DNA of 20,505 nucleotides from Acidimicrobiaceae bacterium (GTDB taxonomy: Bacteria; Actinomycetota; Acidimicrobiia; Acidimicrobiales; Bog-793): positions 1 through 20,505 of the forward strand of contig DAIDIA010000013.1 of NCBI GenBank assembly GCA_027459565.1, read 5' to 3'. The notes beneath the pieces are model-generated. The model did no database searches. It was not told where the DNA came from and worked only from the letters and a program-made list of their open reading frames with translations. This document shows positions 1-7,044 of the stretch, one piece after another. The position numbers were made by a program, and so were the translations under genes. Position 1 is the first letter of the stretch. Every line of letters begins with the position of its first letter.

Positions 1-750
1 CGTCGCATGGAAGAAGCGCCTTCGGACCTCGTGGATGTTCAAGAACGTGAGGTAGAAGGCTGCAATGAAAGCGACGACTGCAGTCGTCGCGAGAACTTCC
101 GCGGATATGTAGAACTGCGCGATGACCAGTATCCCCAGCAACAACCCCGACCGCGCGGCCCGTTTTTGTTGCAGGACGCAGATTTCAAAAAGAAGGTAGA
201 GGATGAGTGGCGGCAGTGGTACGAAGGTGAGATTGAGGTGAAGCGAACCCTGGGTGACCATGTATGGCGAGAAGCCGTAGAGGAGTCCTCCGAGAAACGC
301 CGCAGGGACCCACTTGGCAAATCGGCGGAACACCCAATACGCGGCATACGCGGAGAGGAAGAATGCACTCCACCGCAAGAGGTTGAGGCTCGCGACCGGA
401 CTGACGAGCAGAGTAAGCGGAGCGGTGATCAGGCCGAGCAGGGGCATCCCGGTGTTCTGAGCGAGATTGACTCCGCCCGGAAAGTTAATGATGTCCGTAT
501 AGAACAGATTGTGTCCGTGAGCGAGCGCAAAGGGCGTGTATGTGAGAAACCAAGTCGTCTGTGCAATGTCATAGGTCGTGCTCGTGCTCAGGCTGCTCGG
601 GTCCCCAGGGTAGATGGGCATGTTCGCGGTCAGTGCAATGACCACGTAAAGTCCGAGCGCGCTCGTGTTTGGATGCTGCTGGCACCATGAGAGGAGACCT
701 CTCAGCGCTGCAATCGGCCGGTCAACAAGAGATAGGTGCTCGGTGTCCAT
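1..750 (-). CDS. Polytopic membrane protein, GT-C glycosyltransferase-like (3' end outside window)
   Basis: My translation of the minus strand from the ATG at 750 stays open for 250 codons to the window edge, so only the N-terminal part is present. The first ~25 residues are cytosolic-looking. Hydrophobic spans follow at about 31-47, 64-78, 101-122, 127-143, 149-166, 173-192, 202-218 and 220-238. The loop after span 1 is acidic and polar (PGDPSS, then TTYD near 59-61). Residues 85-95 read like the 'INFPGGVNL' segment and 159-164 like the 'GFSPYM' segment seen in large bacterial membrane glycosyltransferase-like proteins. A GT-C type enzyme using a lipid-linked sugar is therefore likely, but this is inferred from topology and short motifs only; catalytic residues cannot be assigned. 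The gene begins 80 bp after the stop of the helicase on the same strand. A TATTCT hexamer lies 9 nt before the ATG, and no Shine-Dalgarno is visible. The plus-strand reading over this region is a shadow. Confidence 0.7.
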   Translation of the reverse strand, partial: MDTEHLSLVDRPIAALRGLLSWCQQHPNTSALGLYVVIALTANMPIYPGDPSSLSTSTTYDIAQTTWFLTYTPFALAHGHNLFYTDIINFPGGVNLAQNTGMPLLGLITAPLTLLVSPVASLNLLRWSAFFLSAYAAYWVFRRFAKWVPAAFLGGLLYGFSPYMVTQGSLHLNLTFVPLPPLILYLLFEICVLQQKRAARSGLLLGILVIAQFYISAEVLATTAVVAFIAAFYLTFLNIHEVRRRFFHAT

Positions 751-830
751 GGCGACGGAAGAATAGCGGATGGGTCAGGATTTTTGGGGTTCGCTCGGGA
801 ATCTATCGATCCTCTCGAGAGGACGCCCGT

Positions 831-2684
831 TCAGCCCCGCGGAGATCTGGTCTGGAGCATCGACCTGCTCTGCGCGATCGCTTGCCGGGCAAGCGCCGGG
901 TCGACCTGTTGTTCCTCAAGCAGGACGCGCTGAGCCTCTTGAATTGCCACAAGATAGGGCGAGGGTTCTCGCGAGATACTTCTCTTGCCGAAGGTTCTCT
1001 GGCGTGCCCATGAGCAGTGCAGTTCCTCCCGGGCACGGCTGAGCGCGACGTATAGGAGCCGTTGTTCCTCGGCGAGCATCGGCCGGTTCTTCGCGTGGCT
1101 GATGGGCACGAATCCATCCTCCAAGCCAATGACGAAGACCGTTGACCATTCAAGGCCCTTCGCGCGATGGAAGCTCAAGAGATCCACCGCCTCCGCGGTA
1201 GCGGGAATGGCCTCCTCGGCGAGGGTCTGTTCAAGATACGTCTGAAACCCCTCGGGAGTGGGCAGGGGTTCGAGTTCTTGGTACTCACGCGCCATGATCA
1301 CCAGTGCCTCGAGATCTGCGAATTCCCTCCGCACGGTCCCGGTCCTGGCTGTCTCGCCGGGCTCAGGCGGGATCGCGTCTTCGGACATTGAGGAGTCGAG
1401 CCCGAGTGAGATGTCCGCTAACCAAGCTCGAAACACCTGCGGAGCCGACCGTCTCCCGTCTCGGTCCCCACTCAGAAGATCAAGCGAACGACGGATCACC
1501 GGTAGCGCGAGGAACTCCTCCGATCCACTGCGCCTTGTCGGGATGCCGACGGTTGTCAGCGCCCGGGCAATCAGGGGAAGCTGCGCGTTGGTGCGGGCGA
1601 GTACGGCGACGTTGGCAAAGGTTCCATTTCTGCGACACAGCTCGCGAATCCTCTCGGTCACGCCTATCGCCTCATCAGATTCGTTCGCGTACGCGTGGAT
1701 GGTCGGGACCGGTCCCTCCTCCCGGGCAGCCTTCTGGGTTGGAGCGGCGACAGGAAGGGCGGCACCGGCGAAGCGCACCAAGGAGGAACTTGAACGGTAG
1801 TTCGTCGAAAGTTCGAGGACCTCGGCACCTTGGTAGCGCATCCGGAAGTTCTCCATTGCCGACGGATCCGCGCCATTCCATCCATAGATCGCCTGACGTG
1901 CATCGCCGACGCAGAATAGGTCGCGGGTCGATCCGCTCCACGCTTCGAGGAGCTGGATCTGCGCGGCGTTCGCGTCCTGGAATTCGTCGACGAAGAGGTG
2001 CTGGAATTTCCAGCGCTGCGTCGCGGCAAAGTCGGCATCACGGTCGATGAGCTGCGTCACTGTCGTCAGCAGGTCATCGAAGTCATAGAGGCGTCGCCGT
2101 CGCCGCTCCTTCTCGTAGAGTGCGAAACCCTCTGCCACGGCCTCCAGATCGATTGCGGGCGATCGAGCCGCCCGGGTGGCCTCGGCGAGGTAGTTCTCGG
2201 GCTGCACAAGGCGTGCCTTGGCCCATTCGATCTCGGAAGCGACGGAGGCAAGGAGGTCGCGACGTTCGAGAGGCGGCTTTGACGACCGCCTGTTGCTCCA
2301 CTGTGGCAAGACCGCGCCGAGCAGCTGCGACTTGCGCTCGACGAGCACTGGGAGCGGCCGCCCACGGTCGATTGCCCGCTGCCGAAGCTGTGCGAGCGCG
2401 ATCGCGTGAAAGGTTCCTGCGTTTACCGGCGCGGGGAGTCCCAGCGCCGCAAGCCGAGCGCGAAGTTCGCTGGCCGCCTTTCTGGTGAACGTCAGCGCCA
2501 GGCAAAACGGAGGCGTCGCATCTCCCTCCGCGATCCGCCAGGCAATCCTCCGCGTCAGGACCCTTGTCTTTCCCGCTCCCGCTCCAGCGATGACCAGCAG
2601 CGTCTTTGCCGGAGAGGTTATGGCGGCAATCTGCGACGCGTCGCATCCTGCCAAGAGCTCCTCGACATTCCCGAACTGATCCAT
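831..2684 (-). CDS. UvrD/PcrA-family ATP-dependent DNA helicase (UvrD2-like, lacks HRDC)
   Basis: Superfamily 1A 3'-5' DNA helicase, a role expected in repair or replication restart. With the ATG at 2684 as residue 1 (617 aa), the motifs run in order: Q-motif region near 16-24, Walker A AGAGAGKTR (33-41), motif Ia (FTRKAASELRARL, 66-78), Walker B DEFQD (233-237), motif III QAIYGWNGA (264-272), motif IV NYRS (295-298), motif V FHRAKGLEW and motif VI YVALSRARE near the C-terminus. The wording of motif V ('AKGLEW...VFVIGLEDGFVPI') resembles actinobacterial UvrD2. However, the protein stops about 60 residues after motif VI, so there is no HRDC domain. An upstream in-frame TTG at 2702 exists, but a TACGGT hexamer ends 7 nt before the ATG at 2684, which favours a leaderless start there. 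It is divergent from the hydrolase gene and shares a ~100 bp promoter region with it. Family is certain; the UvrD2 subclass is likely. Confidence 0.93.
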   Translation of the reverse strand: MDQFGNVEELLAGCDASQIAAITSPAKTLLVIAGAGAGKTRVLTRRIAWRIAEGDATPPFCLALTFTRKAASELRARLAALGLPAPVNAGTFHAIALAQLRQRAIDRGRPLPVLVERKSQLLGAVLPQWSNRRSSKPPLERRDLLASVASEIEWAKARLVQPENYLAEATRAARSPAIDLEAVAEGFALYEKERRRRRLYDFDDLLTTVTQLIDRDADFAATQRWKFQHLFVDEFQDANAAQIQLLEAWSGSTRDLFCVGDARQAIYGWNGADPSAMENFRMRYQGAEVLELSTNYRSSSSLVRFAGAALPVAAPTQKAAREEGPVPTIHAYANESDEAIGVTERIRELCRRNGTFANVAVLARTNAQLPLIARALTTVGIPTRRSGSEEFLALPVIRRSLDLLSGDRDGRRSAPQVFRAWLADISLGLDSSMSEDAIPPEPGETARTGTVRREFADLEALVIMAREYQELEPLPTPEGFQTYLEQTLAEEAIPATAEAVDLLSFHRAKGLEWSTVFVIGLEDGFVPISHAKNRPMLAEEQRLLYVALSRAREELHCSWARQRTFGKRSISREPSPYLVAIQEAQRVLLEEQQVDPALARQAIAQSRSMLQTRSPRG

Positions 2685-2691
2685 GGGTCGC

Positions 2692-2697
2692 ACCGTA
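2692..2697 (-). promoter_or_regulatory. -10-like hexamer of uvrD2-like gene, leaderless start
   Basis: On the minus strand TACGGT is followed by 7 nt and then ATG (2684). This is the TANNNT-N6/7-start arrangement repeated at several genes in this window. A TTGACA lies upstream, but only 11 nt away, so it is not a normally spaced -35. It would place transcription start at or next to the A of the ATG. Confidence 0.45.
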
Positions 2698-2770
2698 CAC
2701 AATCAGGGTGTCAACCGTGAATGGGTTGTCTTGTGCTGTGTCAGCCCTGCACGCCTCGGCGCTTACCGGA

Positions 2771-2776
2771 TAGCGT
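2771..2776 (+). promoter_or_regulatory. -10-like hexamer of hydrolase gene, leaderless start
   Basis: TAGCGT is followed by 7 nt and the GTG at 2784. No clear Shine-Dalgarno and no -35 is seen. This spacing is the main reason for choosing GTG 2784 over the upstream in-frame start at 2721. Confidence 0.4.
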
Positions 2777-2783
2777 CAGGGGT

Positions 2784-3527
2784 GTGCTGCACGCCTATTG
2801 CTCGGGGACGCTCTTTGGTGAGCCGAGCGGAAAAGAGCCCTATTCCCTGCTCGCCCTGCACGGCTGGCGCCGCGATCACCGCGACTTCCAGCAGTTGTTT
2901 GGCGGCGGCCTTCCACGAGGTCTCTCCGGGATCGCGGTCGATCTCCCTGGATTCGGCGCCTCTGCACCGCCTCCGACCGATTGGGGAAGCGCCGAATACG
3001 CGGAGCATCTGCTGGGCCTGTTCGACGTCATGGTTGAGCGGCCCGTGCTCCTCGGCCATTCATTCGGCGGGCGCGTCGCGCTCCAATTTGCGGCGCGTTA
3101 TCCCGATCGGATCGGCGGTCTGGTTCTGACCGGCGTGCCGCTCGTCACCAACGACGCCAAGCCTCGATCTCGCGCTCCCTATCGAGCGCTCCGGGCTCTT
3201 GCGCGTCGGGGGCTCGTCTCTGCCGAGCGTCTCGAGCGCGCGAGGAGGAAGTATGGCTCATCCGATTACGCCGCCGCCGAGGGCGTGATGCGTGAAGTTC
3301 TGGTGCGTACCGTGAACGAACGTTATGAAGACCTGATGCAGGCGGTGACCGCCCATGTTGAATTGGTCTGGGGTGATCACGACACGACGGCACCGGTTGA
3401 ACTCGAACGACGGGCCCTTGGACTCTTTCCTGACGCGCACCTGCGGGTTGTCGACAACTGCGGACACATGGTGCCGGTTGAGGCTCCGGGAGAACTGCGC
3501 ATGGCGGTTGACCGTTGTCTGGGCTGA
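2784..3527 (+). CDS. Alpha/beta hydrolase-fold protein
   Basis: A 247-aa alpha/beta hydrolase when started at GTG 2784. The catalytic triad is readable: nucleophile Ser93 in GHSFGG, Asp198 in WGDHD and His228 in CGHMVPVE. The oxyanion-hole segment HGW sits at 26-28, and the 'DLPGFG' strand follows the usual place. A cap of about 60 residues (roughly 125-185) rich in Arg and Ala separates the two halves of the core. The extra 21 residues encoded from 2721 precede the normal start of the fold and look non-native. Its last 13 bases overlap the start of the MurF-like gene, so the two are almost certainly co-transcribed and probably translationally coupled. Substrate cannot be told from sequence; context suggests cell-envelope metabolism, which is inference only. 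Confidence 0.88.
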   Translation: MLHAYCSGTLFGEPSGKEPYSLLALHGWRRDHRDFQQLFGGGLPRGLSGIAVDLPGFGASAPPPTDWGSAEYAEHLLGLFDVMVERPVLLGHSFGGRVALQFAARYPDRIGGLVLTGVPLVTNDAKPRSRAPYRALRALARRGLVSAERLERARRKYGSSDYAAAEGVMREVLVRTVNERYEDLMQAVTAHVELVWGDHDTTAPVELERRALGLFPDAHLRVVDNCGHMVPVEAPGELRMAVDRCLG

Positions 3528-5056
3528 TTTATTTCTCGGCGCTATTCATCGCGATTTCGTGTTCGCAGGCTCGTTGGCTGCGTGTTGCACAACGAGAGCA
3601 CTATCTGGCGGGTTCGGCAGCGAGGTTTGCGATTCGTTGGTGGTCAAGTTCCCTGGGCAATTTTGTGATGCTCGTGCTCATGCTCTTGCTGGCGGCGGCA
3701 ACGTTCCCCCTGAGCGCGAGCTCGGTCGGAGTTTCACTGGTTGCGGTCATTGCACCGTTTGGCCTCTCGCTCCGCGGACGCACCTCGAAGCTCGTCTGGA
3801 CGCGGCGTCTCCGCCTTCTCGCGATCACGACAATGTGCGCCTGGGTGCTCCCGGTGGCAATTGTGACGGCGCTGACAACGAGCGATGTGGGCGTGCGTAC
3901 TGCGACCGTTCTGCTCGTACTCGCACCGGTGCTTGTGGATCTCTCGATGTGGCTCACCTCTCCGATTGAGCGTCGTCTCAGCGAGCGCTTCGTGACCGAG
4001 GCTCGACGGCGCCTGTCACGCGTGCGGCCGTTAGTCGTCGCGATCACGGGGTCCTATGGAAAGACCACGACAAAGCATTACGCAGCCCATCTGCTCTCCC
4101 TGCACCACGTGGCGCTGGCGAGTCCGAGAAGCTTCAATAACCAAGCGGGTCTGGCGAGGACGGTCAACGAGCACCTCGTCCCCGGCACGGAGGTATTTGT
4201 CGCCGAGATGGGAACATACGGTCGCGGAGAGATACGGAAGCTCTGCGAGTGGATTCCTCCCGAGATCGCGGTGATCACCGCGATTGGACCGGTGCACCTC
4301 GAACGATTCAAGGATCTCTCAGTCACGCTCGCAGCCAAAGCCGAGATTGCAGAACGCGCTCGGGAGGTGGTTCTGAACGGCGATGACGCCCTCTTGCAAC
4401 GTCTTGTCGAGCCGCTCCGAGCCCAGGGCAAGCGGGTTTCTGTCGTTTCGGCCAGCGACGTCAACGCGGACCTCTGCGTGCGCGCCGAGGGAGAGGAGAT
4501 CGCCCTCTATCGAAATGGGACACTCCTCGGGGCGCAACGGCTCGCTTCGGAGCATCGACCACCGGCATTATCCAATGTGGCATGCGCGATTGCGGTTGCT
4601 GTCGCGCTCGGCGATGACGCGATGGAGTGTCTCCGGGAGGTCGGAAATTTCGACCAACCACCAAACCGACTCACGGAGACGACTGGTTCGAGCGGCGTTT
4701 CAATTATCGATGACACCTTCAACTCCAATCCTGCCGGAGCAGAGTTGGCGCTTGAGCGACTCGCGATGGTCGGTGAGAACAAGCGGCGTCGGGTGCTTGT
4801 CACGCCCGGGATGATCGAACTCGGGAGGCGCCAGTACCCGGAAAATCGAAGGTTCGCGAGACAGGCATCCTCGATTTGCACCGACATTGTCATTGTCGGA
4901 CGGACCAACCGACGTGCACTCCGCGAAGGTACGACCGGAGGGATCCGGCTCATACTCGCGCAGCACCGGGAGGAGGCAGTCGCCTGGGTGAAGAGCAACC
5001 TCACAGACGAGGACGTCGTACTTTACGAGAATGATCTGCCGGATCACTACGCATAG
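3515..5056 (+). CDS. Membrane-anchored Mur ligase, MurF-like
   Basis: A 513-aa protein of two parts. Residues 1-150 hold about five hydrophobic spans (near 3-17, 47-66, 70-86, 100-121 and 125-147). Residues 170-513 are a Mur ligase: P-loop TGSYGKTTTK (178-187), FNNQAGLARTVNE (207-219), EMGTYGRGEI (231-240), His261, the carbamylated-lysine position Lys275 in TLAAKAEIAE, and DDTFNSNPAG (399-408), the usual MurF 'DDSYNANP' site. MurF joins D-Ala-D-Ala to UDP-MurNAc-tripeptide with ATP and is normally soluble. Its N-terminal UDP-binding domain is not recognisable here and the membrane region occupies its place. TTG 3515 is the first possible start, since an in-frame TGA lies at 3509-3511, and it overlaps the hydrolase stop. 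A Ddl homologue follows 82 bp downstream. The MurF-type catalytic core is clear; the true acceptor (nucleotide or lipid-linked precursor) is not. Confidence 0.88.
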   Translation: MSGLIYFSALFIAISCSQARWLRVAQREHYLAGSAARFAIRWWSSSLGNFVMLVLMLLLAAATFPLSASSVGVSLVAVIAPFGLSLRGRTSKLVWTRRLRLLAITTMCAWVLPVAIVTALTTSDVGVRTATVLLVLAPVLVDLSMWLTSPIERRLSERFVTEARRRLSRVRPLVVAITGSYGKTTTKHYAAHLLSLHHVALASPRSFNNQAGLARTVNEHLVPGTEVFVAEMGTYGRGEIRKLCEWIPPEIAVITAIGPVHLERFKDLSVTLAAKAEIAERAREVVLNGDDALLQRLVEPLRAQGKRVSVVSASDVNADLCVRAEGEEIALYRNGTLLGAQRLASEHRPPALSNVACAIAVAVALGDDAMECLREVGNFDQPPNRLTETTGSSGVSIIDDTFNSNPAGAELALERLAMVGENKRRRVLVTPGMIELGRRQYPENRRFARQASSICTDIVIVGRTNRRALREGTTGGIRLILAQHREEAVAWVKSNLTDEDVVLYENDLPDHYA

Positions 5057-5126
5057 GGACGGCAGAAAGCGCGCGGGCACTCTAACGGATCTTGCAAACC
5101 GGCATCTCCTGCGCGGGACGTGTGCC

Positions 5127-5132
5127 TAGCAT
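5127..5132 (+). promoter_or_regulatory. -10-like hexamer of ddl, leaderless start
   Basis: TAGCAT is followed by exactly 6 nt and ATG 5139. No Shine-Dalgarno is visible before the ATG and no -35 is seen at 17 nt. It suggests that ddl has its own leaderless transcript even though it follows the MurF-like gene. Confidence 0.45.
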
Positions 5133-5138
5133 TGCGAC

Positions 5139-6269
5139 ATGGTCAACTCACTGAAAAGCGTCGGAGTGCTCTTTGGAGGCCCGTCGCCTGAACATGATGT
5201 ATCAGTCCTCACCGGCCTGCATGCGGTTCGCGCCCTCCAGGAGACCGGTCGCTTCTCGCGTGTGGTGTCAATCTTTTGGTCAAAGGCCGGCGATTTCTCT
5301 GCCATCGACGGGCGCGTCGAGGCGAAGGACTTCGCCGATGGGACTCCGCGCGGTGCGCAGGCTGTGTCCTTGATGATTGGGGGAGACGGTGGATTTGTCG
5401 CGCGTCGTGGCCGCATGGCTCCCAAGTTCGAGAGCCTCGAGATTGACTCCGTTGTGCTCTGTACCCACGGCGGGCCCGGGGAGGATGGTTCTATCCAGGG
5501 AGCGCTCGACCTTGCGGGTCTCTCGTATACCGGTCCAACCGCGGCATCGGCCGCCCTTGGCATGGACAAGTTTGCCGCGGGCGAGGTTGCTCGGGCTGCG
5601 GGGCTGATGACACTTCCGAGGACCGTGCTGCGAAAGGACCTCGTGGAGCTGCCGTTCGAGGGTCCTTATATCGTGAAGCCACGATTCGGGGGATCTTCGA
5701 TCGGGATTGACGTCGTTGCGGACCTTGGCACGGCGCTTGCCCGACTCGACGCCAACGTGCATCTGCGTCGCGGGGCAGTGATCGAACCCTATCGAGGTGA
5801 TCTCTACGATCTCCAGATCGCGCTGTGTTCCTTCCCTGCACTGACGCTTTCAGCCATCGAACGTCCCTTGAGGTCAGATGCCCTTGGTGAGATTCTGAAC
5901 TATCAGGACAAGTATGTCGGAGGGAGCGGAATGGACGCGGCGGCTCGCGAACTTCCGGCAAAGATTCCCGCGGAGCACGCGGAGCGCATTCGCAGCGATG
6001 CGACGATCGTCGCGGGTGCATTCGGCGTTCGCGGTGTTGCGCGGATTGACTTTCTTGCAGGCGACGGTGGGATCTATTTCAATGAAATCAACACGATTCC
6101 CGGTTCGCTGTCGCGGCACCTGTTTATAGATCCGCCTCTTGCATTTGCCGATCTCCTAGATCGCATGCTCCAGGAGTCTGTCGAATCACCCTCCGCGCAA
6201 TATTCCTCTGCTGGTGCGACCGGTGCGCTGTTGCTTGACGCTAAGAGCATCTCCTCGAAGCTCGGATAG
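5139..6269 (+). CDS. ddl: D-alanine--D-alanine ligase (divergent)
   Basis: A 376-aa ATP-grasp ligase that makes the D-Ala-D-Ala dipeptide used by MurF. Visible Ddl motifs are LFGGPSPEHDVS (11-22, with Glu18 matching the first-substrate Glu), THGGPGEDGSIQG (109-121), SYTGP then MDK (129-144), VKPRFGGSSIG (179-189, the Ser pair that contacts substrate), RIDFL (302-306) and NEINTIPG (315-322). Tyr259 in NYQDKY occupies the place of the omega-loop tyrosine of 'YDYEAKY' in E. coli DdlB, which points to D-Ala-D-Ala and not D-Ala-D-lactate. The central strand segment RGDLYDLQIAL (219-229) departs from the usual 'GRExxVAVLG'. The last ~30 residues are an extra Ser/Ala-rich tail. Its position right after the MurF-like gene fits a shared role in making the stem-peptide end. 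Confidence 0.92.
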   Translation: MVNSLKSVGVLFGGPSPEHDVSVLTGLHAVRALQETGRFSRVVSIFWSKAGDFSAIDGRVEAKDFADGTPRGAQAVSLMIGGDGGFVARRGRMAPKFESLEIDSVVLCTHGGPGEDGSIQGALDLAGLSYTGPTAASAALGMDKFAAGEVARAAGLMTLPRTVLRKDLVELPFEGPYIVKPRFGGSSIGIDVVADLGTALARLDANVHLRRGAVIEPYRGDLYDLQIALCSFPALTLSAIERPLRSDALGEILNYQDKYVGGSGMDAAARELPAKIPAEHAERIRSDATIVAGAFGVRGVARIDFLAGDGGIYFNEINTIPGSLSRHLFIDPPLAFADLLDRMLQESVESPSAQYSSAGATGALLLDAKSISSKLG

Positions 6270-6314
6270 CGAATTGTCAAGGGTGCGGTTCTCCGTCGAT
6301 TCTCATCGAGCGAG

Positions 6315-6971
6315 ATGATGACCTATCCGAGCCGGCATCTTCTCGAGGATGAGACGATCATCGATGAGCGTGGTCTGCATTTTGTGAAATTGGTGCCGAA
6401 TATCTTCGGCGTCCTGACGGTCTTTGCGGGGCTTGCCGCGGGCTTCGTCCTGTGGAAGAGCGCGCCCAGTTGGTTTGGAATCGGTCTTGGGGCGGTATTC
6501 CTCGCAACTCTCGTCTACACCTTCGCAAAACTTCTCATATTTCGTTCAACCCAGGTTGTGCTTACTACGAATCGACTCATCTGCAGGTCCGGAATCTTCA
6601 AAAGGACGACGCGCGATATTCCCCTTGGTTCGATAATCGATCTCGGCTCACACCAGACGTTGATCAAGCGCGTCGTGGGACTCGGTGACGTCGAGGTGCG
6701 GATCAACGCGCAAAGTGAGCCGGTGATCTTGCGAGATCTCTCTCACCCGAAACAGCTTGTCGCCCTGGTCCACGGCGCGACCGAGGCACTCGAGCGATCG
6801 CGAGTATCAGCCGTGATTGCCGAGAGCCAACCTCCCGACGTCGACAAGGAGTATCGCAGACTGATCTCTTTGCATCGCAAGGGCGTGATCACCCAGAGGG
6901 AGCTCGAGGACCACACACGCCGGCTCGGCATCGAGCCACAGGCCGATGAGGAGGGTCGGACGGACACATGA
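6315..6971 (+). CDS. bPH2-domain membrane protein with C-terminal SHOCT-like segment
   Basis: A 218-aa protein. Two hydrophobic helices (about 27-48 and 51-74) are followed by a YdbS/bPH2 pattern: FRSTQVVLTTNRLICRSGIF (76-95), then RDIPLGSIIDL (100-110) and a strand-rich region to about 158. This is the common 'two TM plus bacterial PH' design of unknown biochemical function, anchored with its PH domain in the cytoplasm. Residues 177-204, DKEYRRLISLHRKGVITQRE and the following residues, match a SHOCT (short C-terminal) oligomerisation-type hairpin, often appended to such proteins. It may start at ATG 6315 or the adjacent ATG 6318; only a weak purine stretch (GAGCGAG) precedes them. It lies 45 bp after ddl and 73 bp before the rimO start, so it is probably in the same transcription unit. 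Confidence 0.85.
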   Translation: MMTYPSRHLLEDETIIDERGLHFVKLVPNIFGVLTVFAGLAAGFVLWKSAPSWFGIGLGAVFLATLVYTFAKLLIFRSTQVVLTTNRLICRSGIFKRTTRDIPLGSIIDLGSHQTLIKRVVGLGDVEVRINAQSEPVILRDLSHPKQLVALVHGATEALERSRVSAVIAESQPPDVDKEYRRLISLHRKGVITQRELEDHTRRLGIEPQADEEGRTDT

Positions 6972-7032
6972 CGGAGCGATTGAGGACGGCGGATCGTGCT
7001 CTTACCGGAGAGGTGGAGCGGAAGTTGCTTGG

Positions 7033-7038
7033 TACGCT
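7033..7038 (+). promoter_or_regulatory. -10-like hexamer of rimO, leaderless start
   Basis: TACGCT is followed by exactly 6 nt and ATG 7045. It supports a start at 7045 over the longer reading from 6946, which would overlap the preceding gene and add 33 residues with no RimO similarity. Confidence 0.45.
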
Positions 7039-7044
7039 ATCAAC

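Noticed and set aside
7..690. 227-codon plus-strand reading frame at the left edge
   Set aside because: It is charged and low in structure. The minus strand of the same DNA encodes a clean multi-span membrane protein that is open over 250 codons.
810..823. TCCTCTCGAGAGGA palindrome as the helicase terminator
   Set aside because: It is a 14-bp perfect palindrome just after the helicase stop, but with no loop and no T-run it is not a convincing terminator.
1304..2050. 248-codon plus-strand reading frame
   Set aside because: It lies fully inside the helicase gene on the other strand and is Arg/Ser-rich, as expected of a G+C-rich shadow frame.
6946..7044. 33-residue N-terminal extension of RimO
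   Set aside because: It overlaps the preceding gene. The family starts near MPERYWIETLGCPKN, and a -10-like hexamer lies 6 nt before that ATG.
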